Positions 1 through 12,927 of a stretch of DNA of 64,000 bases are shown here, piece by piece. The first letter of the stretch is position 1. Each line of letters starts with the position of its first letter. The notes beneath the pieces were generated by a model. The model searched no databases, was not told where the DNA came from, and saw only the letters and a program-made list of their open reading frames with translations. The stretch is from Stella humosa (GTDB lineage: Bacteria; Pseudomonadota; Alphaproteobacteria; ATCC43930; Allostellaceae). The stretch covers positions 4,384,001-4,448,000 of the forward strand of contig NZ_AP019700.1 in NCBI RefSeq assembly GCF_006738645.1, read 5' to 3'. The translations under genes and the position numbers were made by a program.

Positions 1-783
1 CGCCTGCATCACCGACATTTCCAGCGGCAACCGGTCCAGCGTCGAGCCGCCGATATAGCCGTCGGCCAGCGACGCATCGCAGACGGCGACCGCGTCCTTG
101 GGCTGGACGATCGGGCCGCCCTCGACGAAGCACAGGCAGCCGGGATCGGCCCGCTTCGCCAGCGCCACCATGCGGCGCGCGTGGTCGGTCGCCGCCGCCA
201 GGTTCATGGCGCCGCCGATGCCCATGGTGCCGCCGGCGTTCCAGCCGAAATTGATGCAGAGCATGTCGACGCCGGCATCCAGCAGGCGCTCCACCTCGGG
301 CTTGCTGCGGGCATAGCCGATGGTGGCGAGCCCGCGCTCGCCCGCCCGCGTCAGCAGCGCCACCTCGCGCGCGAGGCCAAGCCCGGCATCCTCCAGCGCG
401 GCGCGCACCCAGCCGTCGAGATGGATCGAAGTGGGGAAGTTGGCGATGCCGCTATAGCCGGCCTCGGCGATCCGATCGACCAGGGCGTCGATGTCGAGCG
501 TCGGGTCCATGACGCACGCGCCGAACAAGACCGGCACGGAGACCCGGCCCAGGATCTCGTGCCGGGCGAAGTCGTCGGTGAAGCGGTTGGCCTCGCGGAT
601 CGGCAGAAGCGCGGCGTTCGAGGCCGCCCCCATCACCCGGAGCCGCCCGGCGTTCAGCACCAGCAGGAAGTCCGCCCCCCCCTGCACCGCGGCCCGGGCC
701 GTCATGCCGAGCCCGATCGCCGCCCCGACCAGGATCTCGCCCGGCCGCGCCGGCTTCAGCGGCAGTGGCCGCTGCCCCGCCAC
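1..783 (-). CDS. TIM-barrel phosphoenolpyruvate hydrolase-like protein, 3' partial
   Basis: This frame is open from a GTG at 783 to the window edge (261 codons), so only the last 10-20 residues of a protein of roughly 275 residues should be missing. The product fits the 'TIM-barrel signal transduction / phosphoenolpyruvate hydrolase-like' family, which often sits beside Tm-1-like ATP-binding proteins. Visible family-like segments are GADFLLVLNAGRLRVMG, NRFTDDFARHEILG, VPVLFGACVMDPT and GFNW-type motif CINFGWNAGGTMG. The catalytic function in bacteria is not established. It lies 39 bases after the deacylase stop, in the same direction, as the last visible gene of the ABC operon. The GTG is chosen because the deacylase stop is in the same frame and no ATG occurs before the conserved start of the domain; a GGGCGGGG stretch precedes it. 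Confidence 0.8.
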   Translation of the reverse strand, partial: MAGQRPLPLKPARPGEILVGAAIGLGMTARAAVQGGADFLLVLNAGRLRVMGAASNAALLPIREANRFTDDFARHEILGRVSVPVLFGACVMDPTLDIDALVDRIAEAGYSGIANFPTSIHLDGWVRAALEDAGLGLAREVALLTRAGERGLATIGYARSKPEVERLLDAGVDMLCINFGWNAGGTMGIGGAMNLAAATDHARRMVALAKRADPGCLCFVEGGPIVQPKDAVAVCDASLADGYIGGSTLDRLPLEMSVMQA

Positions 784-822
784 CGCGCCGGCCCCGCCCT
801 GCCTACATCCGTCCGGGTCTGC

Positions 823-1833
823 CTACATCGCCAGGTCGGCGCCGAGGTGGAACAGGCAGTCGCCGCGTTCGCTGCGACCGGGCACGCGCTTGCACAGCAC
901 CAGGCCAGCAGCCGCGAAGCGGGCCATCGTCGGCTCGCGCCACGGCGTGTCCTGGAAGTGGATGAGGCCGGCCGGGTCACCCGCCTGGACCTCCTGCCCC
1001 AGTTCCGCCAGCGGCTCGAACAGGCCGGCATCGGGCGCATAGACGTAGTGGGCGCCGGCCTTCACCTCGAGCAGGCGGGTCGGCGGGTCGGCCGGCGGCG
1101 GGGCGGTGCCCGTGAGCGAGCCGATATGGTGGAGCACGCGGCGCACCCCCTCCTCGGCCACCTTCAGGCAGGCGGGCGTCACCTGACCGCCGCCGCCCAG
1201 TTCCGAGCTCAGATGCATGACGCCCTGGCGGGCGGCGGCCGCCGTCAGCGTCCGGTCCTCGGTGCCGGTCGCACTGCCGACATAGGCGCAGGGCGCGCCG
1301 AACACCCGCAGCAGCTCGATCGTGCGGCGGTTGCGCTCCGCGTCCGGGCTGAGGCGGGCCAGCCCGCTCGGCACGTACATGAGCGAGCTGCCGCCGGAAT
1401 GCAGGTCGACCACATAGTCGCACTGCGGCAGCATGACGTTCTCGATCCAGTAGGCGATCTGCTGCGTCACCGTGCCGTCGGCATCCCCCGGGAACATCCG
1501 GTTGAGGTTGCCGTCGTCGATCGGCGAGGTGCGGCTGCCGGCGAACGCGGCCGGAAAGTTCGCCGCCGTCAGGAAGACGATGCGGCCCTTCACCTGGTCC
1601 GGCTGGATCGCGCGCAGCAGCTTCATCAGGGCGACCTGGCCCTCATACTCGTCGCCATGGTTGCCCGCCATCAGCAGCACCCGCGGCCCCTCGCCGTTCT
1701 TCACGCAGGCGATCGGGATGGGCAGCCAGCCATAGGCGGAGCGATGCACCGAATGGGGCAGGCGCAGGAAGCCGGTGTGCTTGCCGTCGCGCTCGAAATC
1801 GACTTCGGAGGAAAGGCGGCTGGGGCGGGCCAT
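823..1833 (-). CDS. DoeB-like zinc deacylase (succinylglutamate desuccinylase/aspartoacylase family)
   Basis: This 336-residue protein is a zinc-dependent amide hydrolase of the AstE/aspartoacylase family. Its length and segments match N-acetyl-diaminobutanoate deacetylase (DoeB)-type members best. Likely zinc ligands are H59 and E62 in GNHGDEYEG and H145 in VVDLHSGG. The substrate-loop motif SPIDDGNLNRMFPG (from about residue 103) is intact, and an ELGGGG stretch follows. The ATG at 1833 follows the upstream ATPase gene by 17 bases. It sits in a peptide-importer operon, which suggests that the imported compound is an N-acylated amino acid or dipeptide-like molecule cleaved in the cytoplasm. 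The substrate is inference; no other ectoine-degradation genes are visible here. Confidence 0.82.
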   Translation of the reverse strand: MARPSRLSSEVDFERDGKHTGFLRLPHSVHRSAYGWLPIPIACVKNGEGPRVLLMAGNHGDEYEGQVALMKLLRAIQPDQVKGRIVFLTAANFPAAFAGSRTSPIDDGNLNRMFPGDADGTVTQQIAYWIENVMLPQCDYVVDLHSGGSSLMYVPSGLARLSPDAERNRRTIELLRVFGAPCAYVGSATGTEDRTLTAAAARQGVMHLSSELGGGGQVTPACLKVAEEGVRRVLHHIGSLTGTAPPPADPPTRLLEVKAGAHYVYAPDAGLFEPLAELGQEVQAGDPAGLIHFQDTPWREPTMARFAAAGLVLCKRVPGRSERGDCLFHLGADLAM

Positions 1834-1850
1834 GGGAATGTCCTCTGGGA

Positions 1851-2834
1851 TCAGGCGGTGACGAGATGGCAGGCGACGCGGTGGCCACCGGCCACCTCCC
1901 GCAGGGCCGGCGGCTCGGCGCGGCAGCGGTCGACGGCAAAGGGGCAGCGCGTGTGGAAATGGCAGCCAGCGGGCGGGTTGGCCGGGCTCGGGATCTCGCC
2001 CGCCAGCACCACCGGCTCCTTGCGGGCGAGCGGGTTGGGTACGGGCACGGCCGCCAGCAATGCCTGGGTGTAGGGGTGGCGCGGGGTGGCGTAGAGCTGG
2101 CCCTTGCTCGCCGTCTCGACGATGCGGCCCAGATACATGACCGCCACCCGGTCGGCCACATGCTTCACCACCCCCAGGTCGTGGGCGATGAAGAGGTAGG
2201 CCAGCCCGAACTCGCGCTGCAGGTCTTCCAGCAGGTTGATGATCTGGGCCTGGATCGAGACGTCCAGCGCCGACACCGGCTCGTCGCAGACGATGAGGCG
2301 CGGCCGCAGCGCCAGGGCGCGCGCGATACCCAGCCGCTGCCGCTGCCCGCCCGAGAATTCGTGCGGGTAGCGCTGGGCATGGGCCTGCGGCAGGCCGACC
2401 AATCCCAGAAGCTCGGCCACCCGCGCCCGGCGCGACCGGCGGTCGCCGACGCCATGGATGACCAGCGGCTCGGCCAGGAGCTGGGCCACCGTCATGCGCG
2501 GGTCGAGCGAGCCGTAGGGGTCCTGGAAGATGATCTGCATCTCCCGCCGGTGCGGGCGCAGTTCCTCCACGCCCAGCGTCGTCAGCTCGCGGCCGGCGAA
2601 CCGCACCGAACCCGCGGTGGGCTCGATCAGGCGCAGCACCATGCGGCCGGTCGTGGTCTTGCCGCAGCCGGACTCGCCGACCAGGGCCAGGGTCTCGCCT
2701 TCGGCCACGGAGAAGTCGACGCCGTCGACGGCCCGCACCGCGCCCACCTGGCGGCGCCGGATGAGGCCGCGGGTGATGGGGAAGTGCTTCTTGAGGCCGG
2801 TGACCTCCAGCAGCGGGGTGGCGGCCGCGGTCAT
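1851..2834 (-). CDS. Oligopeptide-type ABC transporter ATP-binding protein (DppF/OppF-like)
   Basis: A 327-residue ATPase subunit of a peptide/nickel-type ABC importer. It has Walker [11 protein letters not shown]-loop [12 protein letters not shown], signature [15 protein letters not shown], Walker [13 protein letters not shown] and the H-loop in FIAHDLGVV. The C-terminal oligopeptide-transporter extension contains the Cys-bearing segment [14 protein letters not shown], typical of OppD/DppF proteins. The ATG at 2834 overlaps the stop of the partner ATPase (ATGA), so the two are translationally coupled. The pair forms the cytoplasmic motor for the permeases encoded just upstream. Solute specificity cannot be read from this subunit. 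Confidence 0.93.
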   Translation of the reverse strand: MTAAATPLLEVTGLKKHFPITRGLIRRRQVGAVRAVDGVDFSVAEGETLALVGESGCGKTTTGRMVLRLIEPTAGSVRFAGRELTTLGVEELRPHRREMQIIFQDPYGSLDPRMTVAQLLAEPLVIHGVGDRRSRRARVAELLGLVGLPQAHAQRYPHEFSGGQRQRLGIARALALRPRLIVCDEPVSALDVSIQAQIINLLEDLQREFGLAYLFIAHDLGVVKHVADRVAVMYLGRIVETASKGQLYATPRHPYTQALLAAVPVPNPLARKEPVVLAGEIPSPANPPAGCHFHTRCPFAVDRCRAEPPALREVAGGHRVACHLVTA

Positions 2835-3811
2835 GCGAGGGCTCCCGGCAGCGCGAAGCAGGCGGCATGGTGGCCGGGCTCGACGGTTATGGGATCGGGC
2901 TGGCGCTCGCGGCACACCGCCATCGCCTGCGGGCAGCGCGGGTGGAAGCGGCAGCCGGGCGGCATCTCGGCCAGGGTCGGCACCATGCCGGGGATGGTCG
3001 GCAGCCGGTCGCGATCATGGTCGAGCGAGGGGATGCTTTCCAGCAGCAGGCGGGTGTAGGGGTGGCTCGGCCGGCCGAACACCTGCTCGACCGTGCCCTC
3101 CTCGGCGATGCGGCCGCCATACATCACCACCACCCGGTCGACCATCTGGGCGACGACGCCGAGGTCGTGGGTGATGAGGATGACCGCCATCCCCATCTCG
3201 CGCTGCAATTCACGCAGAAGGGCCAGGATCTGCGCCTGGATGGTGACGTCGAGCGCCGTCGTCGGCTCGTCGGCAATCAGCAGGCTGGGCCGGCAGGCGA
3301 GCGCGGCTGCGATCATCACCCGCTGGCGCATGCCGCCCGACAGCTCGTGTGGGTATTGCCGCATCCGCCGCTCCGCATCGGCGATGCCGACCCGGCGCAG
3401 CAGGGACAACGCGCGCGCCGATGCCTCGGCCCGGCCCAGCTTCTCGTGCACGCGCAGGGCCTCTGCCACCTGCTCGCCCACGGTGAAGACCGGGTTCAAG
3501 GCACTCATCGGCTCCTGGAAGATCATGCCGATGCGGGCACCCCGCACCCGTTCCATCTCGCCCTCGGAGATCGTCGCCAGGTCGCGCCCCTCGAAGCGGA
3601 CACGGCCCGACGCGATGCGGCCGGGCGGGCTCGGCACAAGGCGCAACAGGGCCAGCGCGGTCAGGCTCTTGCCCGAGCCGGATTCGCCGACGATGCCCAG
3701 CGTCTCCCCGGCCGCGACCTGGAAGCTGACGCCGTCGACCGCCACCTGCTCGCGCGGGCCGCGACCGAAGGCGACGCGCAGGTCCTCCACCGACAGCAAA
3801 GGCTCAGTCAT
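2831..3811 (-). CDS. Oligopeptide-type ABC transporter ATP-binding protein (DppD/OppD-like)
   Basis: A 326-residue ATPase, the second motor subunit of the same importer. Walker A is GESGSGKS, the Q-loop [15 protein letters not shown], the signature [15 protein letters not shown], and Walker [15 protein letters not shown]. The C-terminal Cys segment [14 protein letters not shown] is present. The ATG at 3811 lies inside the end of the permease gene (8-base overlap), and the stop overlaps the next ATPase start. The GEGEM-type and EPMSALNP features separate it from the DppF-type neighbour and show a heterodimeric motor. Confidence 0.93.
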   Translation of the reverse strand: MTEPLLSVEDLRVAFGRGPREQVAVDGVSFQVAAGETLGIVGESGSGKSLTALALLRLVPSPPGRIASGRVRFEGRDLATISEGEMERVRGARIGMIFQEPMSALNPVFTVGEQVAEALRVHEKLGRAEASARALSLLRRVGIADAERRMRQYPHELSGGMRQRVMIAAALACRPSLLIADEPTTALDVTIQAQILALLRELQREMGMAVILITHDLGVVAQMVDRVVVMYGGRIAEEGTVEQVFGRPSHPYTRLLLESIPSLDHDRDRLPTIPGMVPTLAEMPPGCRFHPRCPQAMAVCRERQPDPITVEPGHHAACFALPGALA

Positions 3812-4679
3812 GCTGCACCCGCAGCCGGGGGTCGAGCACGTCACGCAGGCCGTCGCCCAGGATGTTGAGGCCGAGCGCGGTCAACATCACCGCCAGCCCC
3901 GGGAACAGCGCCAGCAGGGGCGCCTCGCGCAGGTAGTCCTTGCCCTCGGCGATCATGTTGCCCCAGGTCGGGGTGGGCGGCGGCGGGCCGACGCCGAGGA
4001 AACTCAGGATCGATTCCGCCAGCACCGCATAGGCGAAGATGAAGGTGAGCTGGACGATCAAGGGGGCCAAGCTGTTGGGCAAAACGTGTCGCAGGATGAT
4101 CCAGCGGTGCCGCGCGCCGAAGGCCAGGGCGGCCTGCACATACTCCATCTCGCGCACCACCAGCACGGTGGAGCGCACGATGCGGGCCGTGCGCGGCGTA
4201 TAGACGACGGCCAGCGCGATCACCGCGTTGATGGCCGACGGCCCCAGGGCGGCGGCAATCGCGATTGCCAGCAGGATCGCCGGAAAGGCCATGAGCGCGT
4301 CCATCACCCGCATCAACGGCTCGTCGAGCCGGCGGAAGTAGCCCGCGACCAGGCCGATGAAGGTGCCGGCGATACCCGTCATCACGACGACGGCAAAGCC
4401 GATGCCTAGCGACAGGCGGGCGCCGTGCACCAGCCGGCTCCACAGGTCGCGGCCAAAATTGTCGGTGCCGAGCGGGAACTGCCAGCTCGGGTTCTGGAAG
4501 CGGAAGCGGTAGTGCATGCGCTCGGGCGCGGCGGCCTGGATCAGGTCGGCGAAGACCGCCATCAGCAGCATCAGCCCGAACAGGATGGAGCCGGTCAGGA
4601 ACAGGCGATGGCGCAGCAGCCGGCGCAGCAGGCTGGGTCCCGCCGGCGCGGCGGGGGCGGCGGCGTCAGCGACGGTCAT
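3804..4679 (-). CDS. Oligopeptide-type ABC transporter permease (DppC/OppC-like)
   Basis: A 291-residue inner-membrane permease of the DppC type. An N-terminal transmembrane segment (about residues 27-48) is followed by the OppC-like periplasmic stretch [15 protein letters not shown]. The conserved EAA loop sits near [20 protein letters not shown], and the ending [18 protein letters not shown] is diagnostic of the family. It overlaps the DppB-type gene upstream by 14 bases and the ATPase downstream by 8 bases. It would form the translocation pore with the DppB-like subunit. Confidence 0.93.
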   Translation of the reverse strand: MTVADAAAPAAPAGPSLLRRLLRHRLFLTGSILFGLMLLMAVFADLIQAAAPERMHYRFRFQNPSWQFPLGTDNFGRDLWSRLVHGARLSLGIGFAVVVMTGIAGTFIGLVAGYFRRLDEPLMRVMDALMAFPAILLAIAIAAALGPSAINAVIALAVVYTPRTARIVRSTVLVVREMEYVQAALAFGARHRWIILRHVLPNSLAPLIVQLTFIFAYAVLAESILSFLGVGPPPPTPTWGNMIAEGKDYLREAPLLALFPGLAVMLTALGLNILGDGLRDVLDPRLRVQHD

Positions 4680-5616
4680 AGGTCACCCGCGGGTCGAGCG
4701 CGGCATAGAGCAGGTCGACGACGAGATTGAGGAGCACCAGCGTCGCCGCCGTCACCAGCAGCCCGCCCTGGATCACCGGATAGTCGCGGCTGAAGATGGC
4801 GGTCGCCAGCAGCCGGCCCATGCCGGGAATGGAATAGACCGTCTCGATCACGACCGAGCCCGACAGCAGCAGGCCGAAGGAGATGCCGATCACGGTGACG
4901 ACCGGGATCATCACGTTCTTCAGCGCATGCTTGCCCACCACCATGCGCCGCGGCAGGCCCTTCGCCCGCGCGGTGCGGACATAGTCGTTGCGCAGCACCT
5001 CCAGCATCGTCGCCCGGGTGATGCGCGCGAGCAGGCCGATCTGCAACAGCGCCAGAGAGATCGACGGCAGCACCAGGCTGCGCGCCCACTGCACCGGATC
5101 GTCGGCGAACGGCACGTAGCCGCCGGTCGGAAACCATTCGACGATGACGCCGAACAGCACGATCAGCATCAGGCTGAGCCAGAAGTTCGGCACCGACACC
5201 CCGACCAGCGCCAGCGTCAGGACAAGCTGATCAACCCAACTGTTCGGGCGCAGTGCGGCCAGCACGCCGGCCGGCACGCCGATCAGCACGGTCAGCAGCA
5301 GCGCCACGCCCGACAGCGCCAGCGTCACCGGCACCCGCTCCAGGATCGCCTGGCCGACGCTGCGGTTCAGCATCAGCGAATGGCCGAGATCGCCGCGGGC
5401 CAGCCCGACATACCATTCGGCCAGCCGCACGGGGAACGACCGGTCGAGCCCGAGCTGGGCGCGGACCTGGGCCACCTCGGCATCGGACGCCCCCTGGCCG
5501 GCGATGACGGCCGCCGGGTCGCCCGGCACGAGTTGCATGATCGAGGCCGCGATCAGTGTGACGATCAGCAGGACCGGGATCGCCGCCAGCAGGCGGCGGA
5601 GGATGAACTCACCCAT
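4666..5616 (-). CDS. Oligopeptide-type ABC transporter permease (DppB/OppB-like)
   Basis: A 316-residue inner-membrane permease. The start RRLLAAIPVLLIVTLIAASIMQLVPGDPA is characteristic of DppB proteins, and the EAA-like loop RTARAKGLPRRMVVGKHALKN and the ending [10 protein letters not shown] are both in place. Six membrane segments are expected and visible as hydrophobic blocks. It is separated from the binding-protein gene by 74 bases and overlaps the next permease, consistent with one operon transcribed from upstream of 7244. Confidence 0.93.
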   Translation of the reverse strand: MGEFILRRLLAAIPVLLIVTLIAASIMQLVPGDPAAVIAGQGASDAEVAQVRAQLGLDRSFPVRLAEWYVGLARGDLGHSLMLNRSVGQAILERVPVTLALSGVALLLTVLIGVPAGVLAALRPNSWVDQLVLTLALVGVSVPNFWLSLMLIVLFGVIVEWFPTGGYVPFADDPVQWARSLVLPSISLALLQIGLLARITRATMLEVLRNDYVRTARAKGLPRRMVVGKHALKNVMIPVVTVIGISFGLLLSGSVVIETVYSIPGMGRLLATAIFSRDYPVIQGGLLVTAATLVLLNLVVDLLYAALDPRVTYDRR

Positions 5617-5690
5617 TCGACGACGGCATGGCCCCGGCCGTCAGCCGGGGCCATGCCCTCCTTTCCGTGATGCTACGCGCGGGGGGTGCC

Positions 5691-7244
5691 CTAGTTCTCG
5701 ATCGACACGTTCCAGAAGCGCGGGATGCGATAGGGGCTGTAGCCCTTCACATTGGCGCGCGTCGCCTGCTTGCGCTGGAAGTCGCCGAACTTCAGGAAAT
5801 GCACCTGGTCGTAGACGCGTGCCTGGAACTGGCCAAAGGACGCCTTGCGCGCCTCCATCGTCTCGCCGGCGATCATGTCGGCGAACAGCTTGTCCAGCGT
5901 CGGGTCGGCCACGAACTGGTTGAGCTGCGGCGAGACCACGTCCTTGAGCGCGGTGAAGGGGCCGACCGAGGGGCCTGTGCCCTGGCCGGTGAACCACAGG
6001 TTCCAGCCATCCTTGTTGTTGCGCCGGGCCATCGCGGTCGCCCAGTCGAACACGTCGATCCGCACCTTCATGCCGATCGCCTTCAACTGCTCGGCCACCA
6101 CCTGGGCCGCCTTGTACATGCTCTGGTAGCTGGAGTTCGTGATGATGACGAACTCCTCGCCCTTGTAGCCGGCCTCCTTCAGCAGGGCCTGGGCCTTCTT
6201 CGGGTCGTTGACGTTGTAGAGTTCCTTGCCGTTGTCGACGTAGTAGGGGTTGCCAGGATATTGCAGCCCCGCCTGCAGCGCGTAGGCGCCGTCGCTGGAG
6301 ATATCCATGATCGCCTCCATGTCGAGGGCGATCTGCATGGCGCGGCGGATCTTCAGGTTGTCGGTCGGCACGCGGGCGTGGTTGACCCAGGCGGCGTGCA
6401 GCCACCAGTTCTTCAGGTCGTAGAGGACGATGTCCTTGCGCGTGGCCAGCCGCTTGGCGGATTCGGTCGGGATGTCCTCGACGATGTGGAGCTGGCCGGA
6501 TTCCAGGCCGGCGACGCGAGTGCCCGGCTCCTTCACCAGGCGGATGTCGACCATGTCGACCAGCACTTCCTTGCGGCCGGCGAAGCCGTCGGTGCCCTTG
6601 TAGCGTTCGTCCGGCTTGTAGCCGTCGAACTTCTTCAGCTTCAGGTGGCTGTCGGCGATCCATTCCACGAACTGGAACGGGCCGGTGCCGATGATATCGA
6701 TCTTGCCGCCGTCGCGGTCGCCCTGCTCGGCCGGCAGGATGGCGATCGGCGAGACGAAGGCGCTGATCTCCTCCAGGAAGACGGGCACCTTCTGCTTCAG
6801 GCGGATGACGAAGGTGCTGGCGTCCGGCGTCTCGAAGGCATCGACCGGGGCCAGCGTCACCTTGGGCAGCGCCATGCGCTTGTAGCGCTCGAACGACGCC
6901 TTGACGTCGGCCGACGTCATCTCCTTGCCGTTGTGGAACTTCACGCCCTTCCGCAAGGTGAAGGTGTAGGTCAGGCCGTCCGCGCTGACCGTGTAGTCCT
7001 CGGCCAGTTCCTTGATCAGGCCGTTGTTCTCGTCGCGCGTCAGCAGCGTCTCGAAGATGTTCATGGCGACGTTGCGGGTCGACACGGAGGTCGAGAAATA
7101 GGGGTCCAGCGTCGGCGGCGGCGCCTCCTGGGCAAAGACGATCGTGCCGCCGCGCTTCTGCGCCGCGACCGGTGCCGCCGCCAGCGCCAGGACGGCAAGT
7201 GCCGCCGCGGCCGACGTGGCGATGCGGCCGATTCCTCGATTCAT
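5691..7244 (-). CDS. Periplasmic solute-binding protein, family 5 (peptide/nickel type)
   Basis: A 517-residue extracytoplasmic binding protein. Residues 1-28 form a Sec signal peptide ending AAPVAAQ. The mature start GGTIVFAQEAPPPTLDPYF and the RKGVKFHNGKEMTSADV motif are typical of SBP family 5. It is the first gene of the operon that encodes two permeases, two ATPases, a deacylase and a TIM-barrel protein, and should set the importer's specificity. Nothing visible discriminates between peptides and other solutes. The ATG at 7244 gives a complete signal peptide; the divergent gene starts 103 bases away, so the promoters share that gap. Confidence 0.92.
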   Translation of the reverse strand: MNRGIGRIATSAAAALAVLALAAAPVAAQKRGGTIVFAQEAPPPTLDPYFSTSVSTRNVAMNIFETLLTRDENNGLIKELAEDYTVSADGLTYTFTLRKGVKFHNGKEMTSADVKASFERYKRMALPKVTLAPVDAFETPDASTFVIRLKQKVPVFLEEISAFVSPIAILPAEQGDRDGGKIDIIGTGPFQFVEWIADSHLKLKKFDGYKPDERYKGTDGFAGRKEVLVDMVDIRLVKEPGTRVAGLESGQLHIVEDIPTESAKRLATRKDIVLYDLKNWWLHAAWVNHARVPTDNLKIRRAMQIALDMEAIMDISSDGAYALQAGLQYPGNPYYVDNGKELYNVNDPKKAQALLKEAGYKGEEFVIITNSSYQSMYKAAQVVAEQLKAIGMKVRIDVFDWATAMARRNNKDGWNLWFTGQGTGPSVGPFTALKDVVSPQLNQFVADPTLDKLFADMIAGETMEARKASFGQFQARVYDQVHFLKFGDFQRKQATRANVKGYSPYRIPRFWNVSIEN

Positions 7245-7347
7245 GATGACCCTCCCCCGGGAGACTTCTTGCAGGCGGGAAAGCCGAAGGTTGCGGGCAC
7301 CCGTCGGACCTTGTCAACTTTGTGTCGCAGAAAAGGATGGACCGCCC

Positions 7348-7713
7348 ATGATCCGCGCATTCGCCGTCGCACTGACCCTGCTGGCCCTGCTACCGGCCGC
7401 GGCCCACGCCGCCGGCCCGTTCCAGCCGGTCGGCCTGTGGCGGTTCTTCCACACCGACGGCAAGCCGTTCCTCGCCCGGCTGATGCCCGACCAGTCGGCC
7501 ACCACCGACTTCGGCCAGGGCGAGGTCGGCATCTGGCGCTGGGAGGGCCAGCGCGTGCGCGTCTACTACACGTCGGGCTGGGACGACGTGCTCTACCAGA
7601 AGGACGGCGTCTTCCACAAAGCCGGCTGGGCGCCGGGTGCCGACCATTGCGGCCCGCCATCGAACGATGCCGTGGCGGAGCATGTGTCGGATGACCCCGC
7701 CGCGAAGCCGTGA
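7348..7713 (+). CDS. Small secreted protein of unknown function
   Basis: A 121-residue product with a clear signal peptide (residues 1-21, ending AAAHAA). The mature part is rich in aromatic and Gly residues, with GLWRFFHTDGKPFLARL, GIWRWEGQRVRVYYTSGWDD and a Lys-Ala-Gly-Trp-Ala-Pro-Gly stretch, suggesting a small beta-rich periplasmic domain. I do not recognise the family with confidence. It is transcribed divergently from the binding-protein gene, with 103 bases between the two starts. No partner gene indicates a role. Confidence 0.7.
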   Translation: MIRAFAVALTLLALLPAAAHAAGPFQPVGLWRFFHTDGKPFLARLMPDQSATTDFGQGEVGIWRWEGQRVRVYYTSGWDDVLYQKDGVFHKAGWAPGADHCGPPSNDAVAEHVSDDPAAKP

Positions 7714-7787
7714 GCAGGCCGCCGGACCAGGTCCTGTTCTCAGGCGCGTTGCGACGGAGGGGTTGTTATTGTAAGTACATTAATTAG

Positions 7788-8048
7788 ATGAAGATCACGT
7801 TTGACCCGACCAAACGCGATGCGGCTCTTGCAGACCGGGGCCTCGATTTCGCGGACGCGGGGATGGTGTTTGCCGGCACGACCTTGGACTGGGTAGATGG
7901 CCGGTTCGACTACGGGGAGCAGCGGACAATCACCGTCGGAATGCTGCGTGGGCGAATGGTCGTCGTGGTCTGGACTCAAAGGGCGGACGCTCGCCATATC
8001 ATTTCCATGAGGAGGGCCAATGACCGGGAGCAAGCGAAATATCGGTAG
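7788..8048 (+). CDS. brnT: BrnT-family type II toxin
   Basis: An 86-residue protein with the BrnT layout: an N-terminal FDPTKRDAALADRGLDF segment (the 'D..K...N..KHG..F' position of the family), the central RTITVGMLRGRMVVVVWT strand pair, and a C-terminal ISMRRANDREQAKY. BrnT toxins have a RelE-like fold and act as ribonucleases that block translation. The antitoxin gene overlaps its end by 29 bases, the usual toxin-first BrnT/BrnA order. The region just upstream (7760-7786) is unusually AT-rich for this window and probably holds the promoter and the operator for autoregulation. Confidence 0.88.
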   Translation: MKITFDPTKRDAALADRGLDFADAGMVFAGTTLDWVDGRFDYGEQRTITVGMLRGRMVVVVWTQRADARHIISMRRANDREQAKYR

Positions 8049-8337
8049 CGACTTGGCGAAGGTCGACGCCCACGTCATCACGGCAGAAGAATATGAAGAA
8101 ATACCGGAACTGCCGGACCAGTTCTTCGCTGAAGCCGTTGAGCATCGGGCCGGCAAGCCGGTGAAACGAGGGCGGCCGCCCTCTGCCTCGCCGAAGGAAC
8201 TGGTACATATCCGGTTGTCGCGCCAGGTGGTGGATGCATTTCGGGCCGGCGGGCCGGGCTGGCAGACCCGGATCAACGACACGCTTGAGGCGGCGGTTCG
8301 CCGAGAGAAAGAGGGCGCCGGATCGTCCTCGCCTTGA
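8020..8337 (+). CDS. brnA: BrnA-family antitoxin
   Basis: A 105-residue antitoxin overlapping brnT. The acidic N-terminal half (ITAEEYEEIPELPDQFF) is the usual toxin-contacting part. The C-terminal half carries the BrnA ribbon-helix-helix segment around KELVHIRLSRQVVDAFRAGG and GWQTRINDTL, which would bind the operon's own operator. The KRGRPP motif before it is typical. The ATG at 8020 follows a GGAGG sequence inside brnT. The pair is complete, with no sign of decay, and lies just before carA, so a chromosomal stress-response or relic role is possible. Confidence 0.9.
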   Translation: MTGSKRNIGSDLAKVDAHVITAEEYEEIPELPDQFFAEAVEHRAGKPVKRGRPPSASPKELVHIRLSRQVVDAFRAGGPGWQTRINDTLEAAVRREKEGAGSSSP

Positions 8338-8422
8338 CGCCGCCGGGCCGTTTCTCTAAGTACCGGCCGGTTCCCACGCCATCGCCGACGCTCCCATCCG
8401 GCGGAACCAGATCACCCCGGCG

Positions 8423-8442
8423 CCTTGGACCTGCATCCAAGG
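8423..8442 (+). other. Stem-loop in the carA leader
   Basis: A 7-bp perfect stem (CCTTGGA / TCCAAGG) with loop CCTGCA lies about 40 bases before the carA start. It has no U-tract, so it is not a convincing terminator for brnTA. It may be a leader structure of the carAB message or chance. Confidence 0.3.
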
Positions 8443-8483
8443 GGCCGTATTCGCGCGCCTGCTAGCCTGAAGGAGCCCGCCCG

Positions 8484-9665
8484 ATGCCGCCGACGGCCCC
8501 ACCCGTCCCCAGCACCCTGCCCCCGCCCGGCGCCACCGCCGTCCTGGTCCTGGCAGACGGGAGTGTCTTCTGGGGCCGAGGGTTGGGAGCATCGCGCCGC
8601 ACGGTGGGCGAGGTCTGCTTCAACACCTCTATGACCGGGTATCAGGAGATCCTGACCGACCCGTCCTATGCCGGGCAGATCATCACCTTCACCTTCCCGC
8701 ATATCGGCAATGTCGGCACCAATCCCGAGGACATCGAGACGGTCGTGCCGGCCGCCCGCGGCCTGGTGCTGCGCGCCGACGTGACCGAGCCGTCGAACTG
8801 GCGCGCCACCCGCCACCTCGACGCCTGGCTGAAGCAGCACGAGCTGCCCGGCATCAGCGGCATCGACACCCGCCGCGTCACCCGGCGCATCCGCGACCTG
8901 GGGCCGCCGACCGGCGTGCTGGCGCACGACCCCGACGGCCGCTTCGACATCCCGGCCCTGGTCGAGGAAGCGCGCGCCTGGCCCGGCCTGGAGGGCATGG
9001 ACCTGGCGATCGACGTCACCTGCCGCCAGACCTATCAGTGGGACGAGACGCGCTACGTATTCGGCGAAGGCTACGGCCGGCAGGAGAACCCGCGCCACCA
9101 CGTCGTCGCCATCGACTATGGCGCCAAGCGCAACATCCTGCGCTCGCTCGCCTCCCAGGGCTGCCGCGTCACCGTGGTGCCGGCGACGGCGACGGCCGAG
9201 GACGTGATGCGCCACCAGCCGGACGGCGTCTTCCTGTCGAACGGCCCGGGCGACCCGGCGGCGACCGGCGCCTATGCCGTGCCGACCCTGAAGACGCTGA
9301 TCGACACCGGCCTGCCGATCTTCGGCATCTGCCTTGGCCACCAGATGCTGGCCCTGGCGCTGGGCGGCGAGACGCGCAAGATGGAGATCGGCCATCGCGG
9401 CGCCAACCACCCCGTCAAGGCGCTGGACAGCGGCCGGGTCGAGATCACCAGCCAGAACCACGGCTTCTGCGTCGTCTCCGAAACCCTGCCCGAGGGCGTC
9501 GAGGTCAGCCACGTGTCGCTGTTTGACGGCACCAACCAGGGCATCCGGGTAAAGGATCGGCCGATCTTCTCGGTCCAGTACCACCCCGAAGCGTCCCCCG
9601 GGCCGCAGGACAGCCAATACCTCTTCCAGCGGTTCGTCCGCATGATGGACGAGAAGCGCGGATAA
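8484..9665 (+). CDS. carA: Carbamoyl-phosphate synthase small (glutaminase) subunit
   Basis: A 393-residue subunit that hydrolyses glutamine and channels ammonia to CarB for carbamoyl phosphate, feeding arginine and pyrimidine synthesis. The N-terminal CPSase domain (FWGRG...[15 protein letters not shown]) is followed by a class I glutamine amidotransferase domain with nucleophile C283 in FGICLGHQ and the H367/E369 pair in YHPEASPGP. The oxyanion-loop segment NGPGDPA is intact. The ATG at 8484 follows GGAG with good spacing; five bases separate it from carB, so they form one operon. Confidence 0.97.
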   Translation: MPPTAPPVPSTLPPPGATAVLVLADGSVFWGRGLGASRRTVGEVCFNTSMTGYQEILTDPSYAGQIITFTFPHIGNVGTNPEDIETVVPAARGLVLRADVTEPSNWRATRHLDAWLKQHELPGISGIDTRRVTRRIRDLGPPTGVLAHDPDGRFDIPALVEEARAWPGLEGMDLAIDVTCRQTYQWDETRYVFGEGYGRQENPRHHVVAIDYGAKRNILRSLASQGCRVTVVPATATAEDVMRHQPDGVFLSNGPGDPAATGAYAVPTLKTLIDTGLPIFGICLGHQMLALALGGETRKMEIGHRGANHPVKALDSGRVEITSQNHGFCVVSETLPEGVEVSHVSLFDGTNQGIRVKDRPIFSVQYHPEASPGPQDSQYLFQRFVRMMDEKRG

Positions 9666-9670
9666 TCCAG

Positions 9671-12925
<3,255 letters not shown>

Positions 12926-12927
12926 GA

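Noticed and set aside
181-2073. A 630-codon open frame on the plus strand opposite the deacylase and ATPase genes
   Set aside because: It is antisense to clear families, rich in Arg/His/Gln in the way GC-rich shadows are, and has no recognisable domain. The same applies to the other long antisense frames, for example at 4516-5670, 5628-7694 and 48024-50606.
8338-8483. Riboswitch or arginine attenuator before carA
   Set aside because: Only a 7-bp stem is visible, with no leader peptide or known aptamer pattern.
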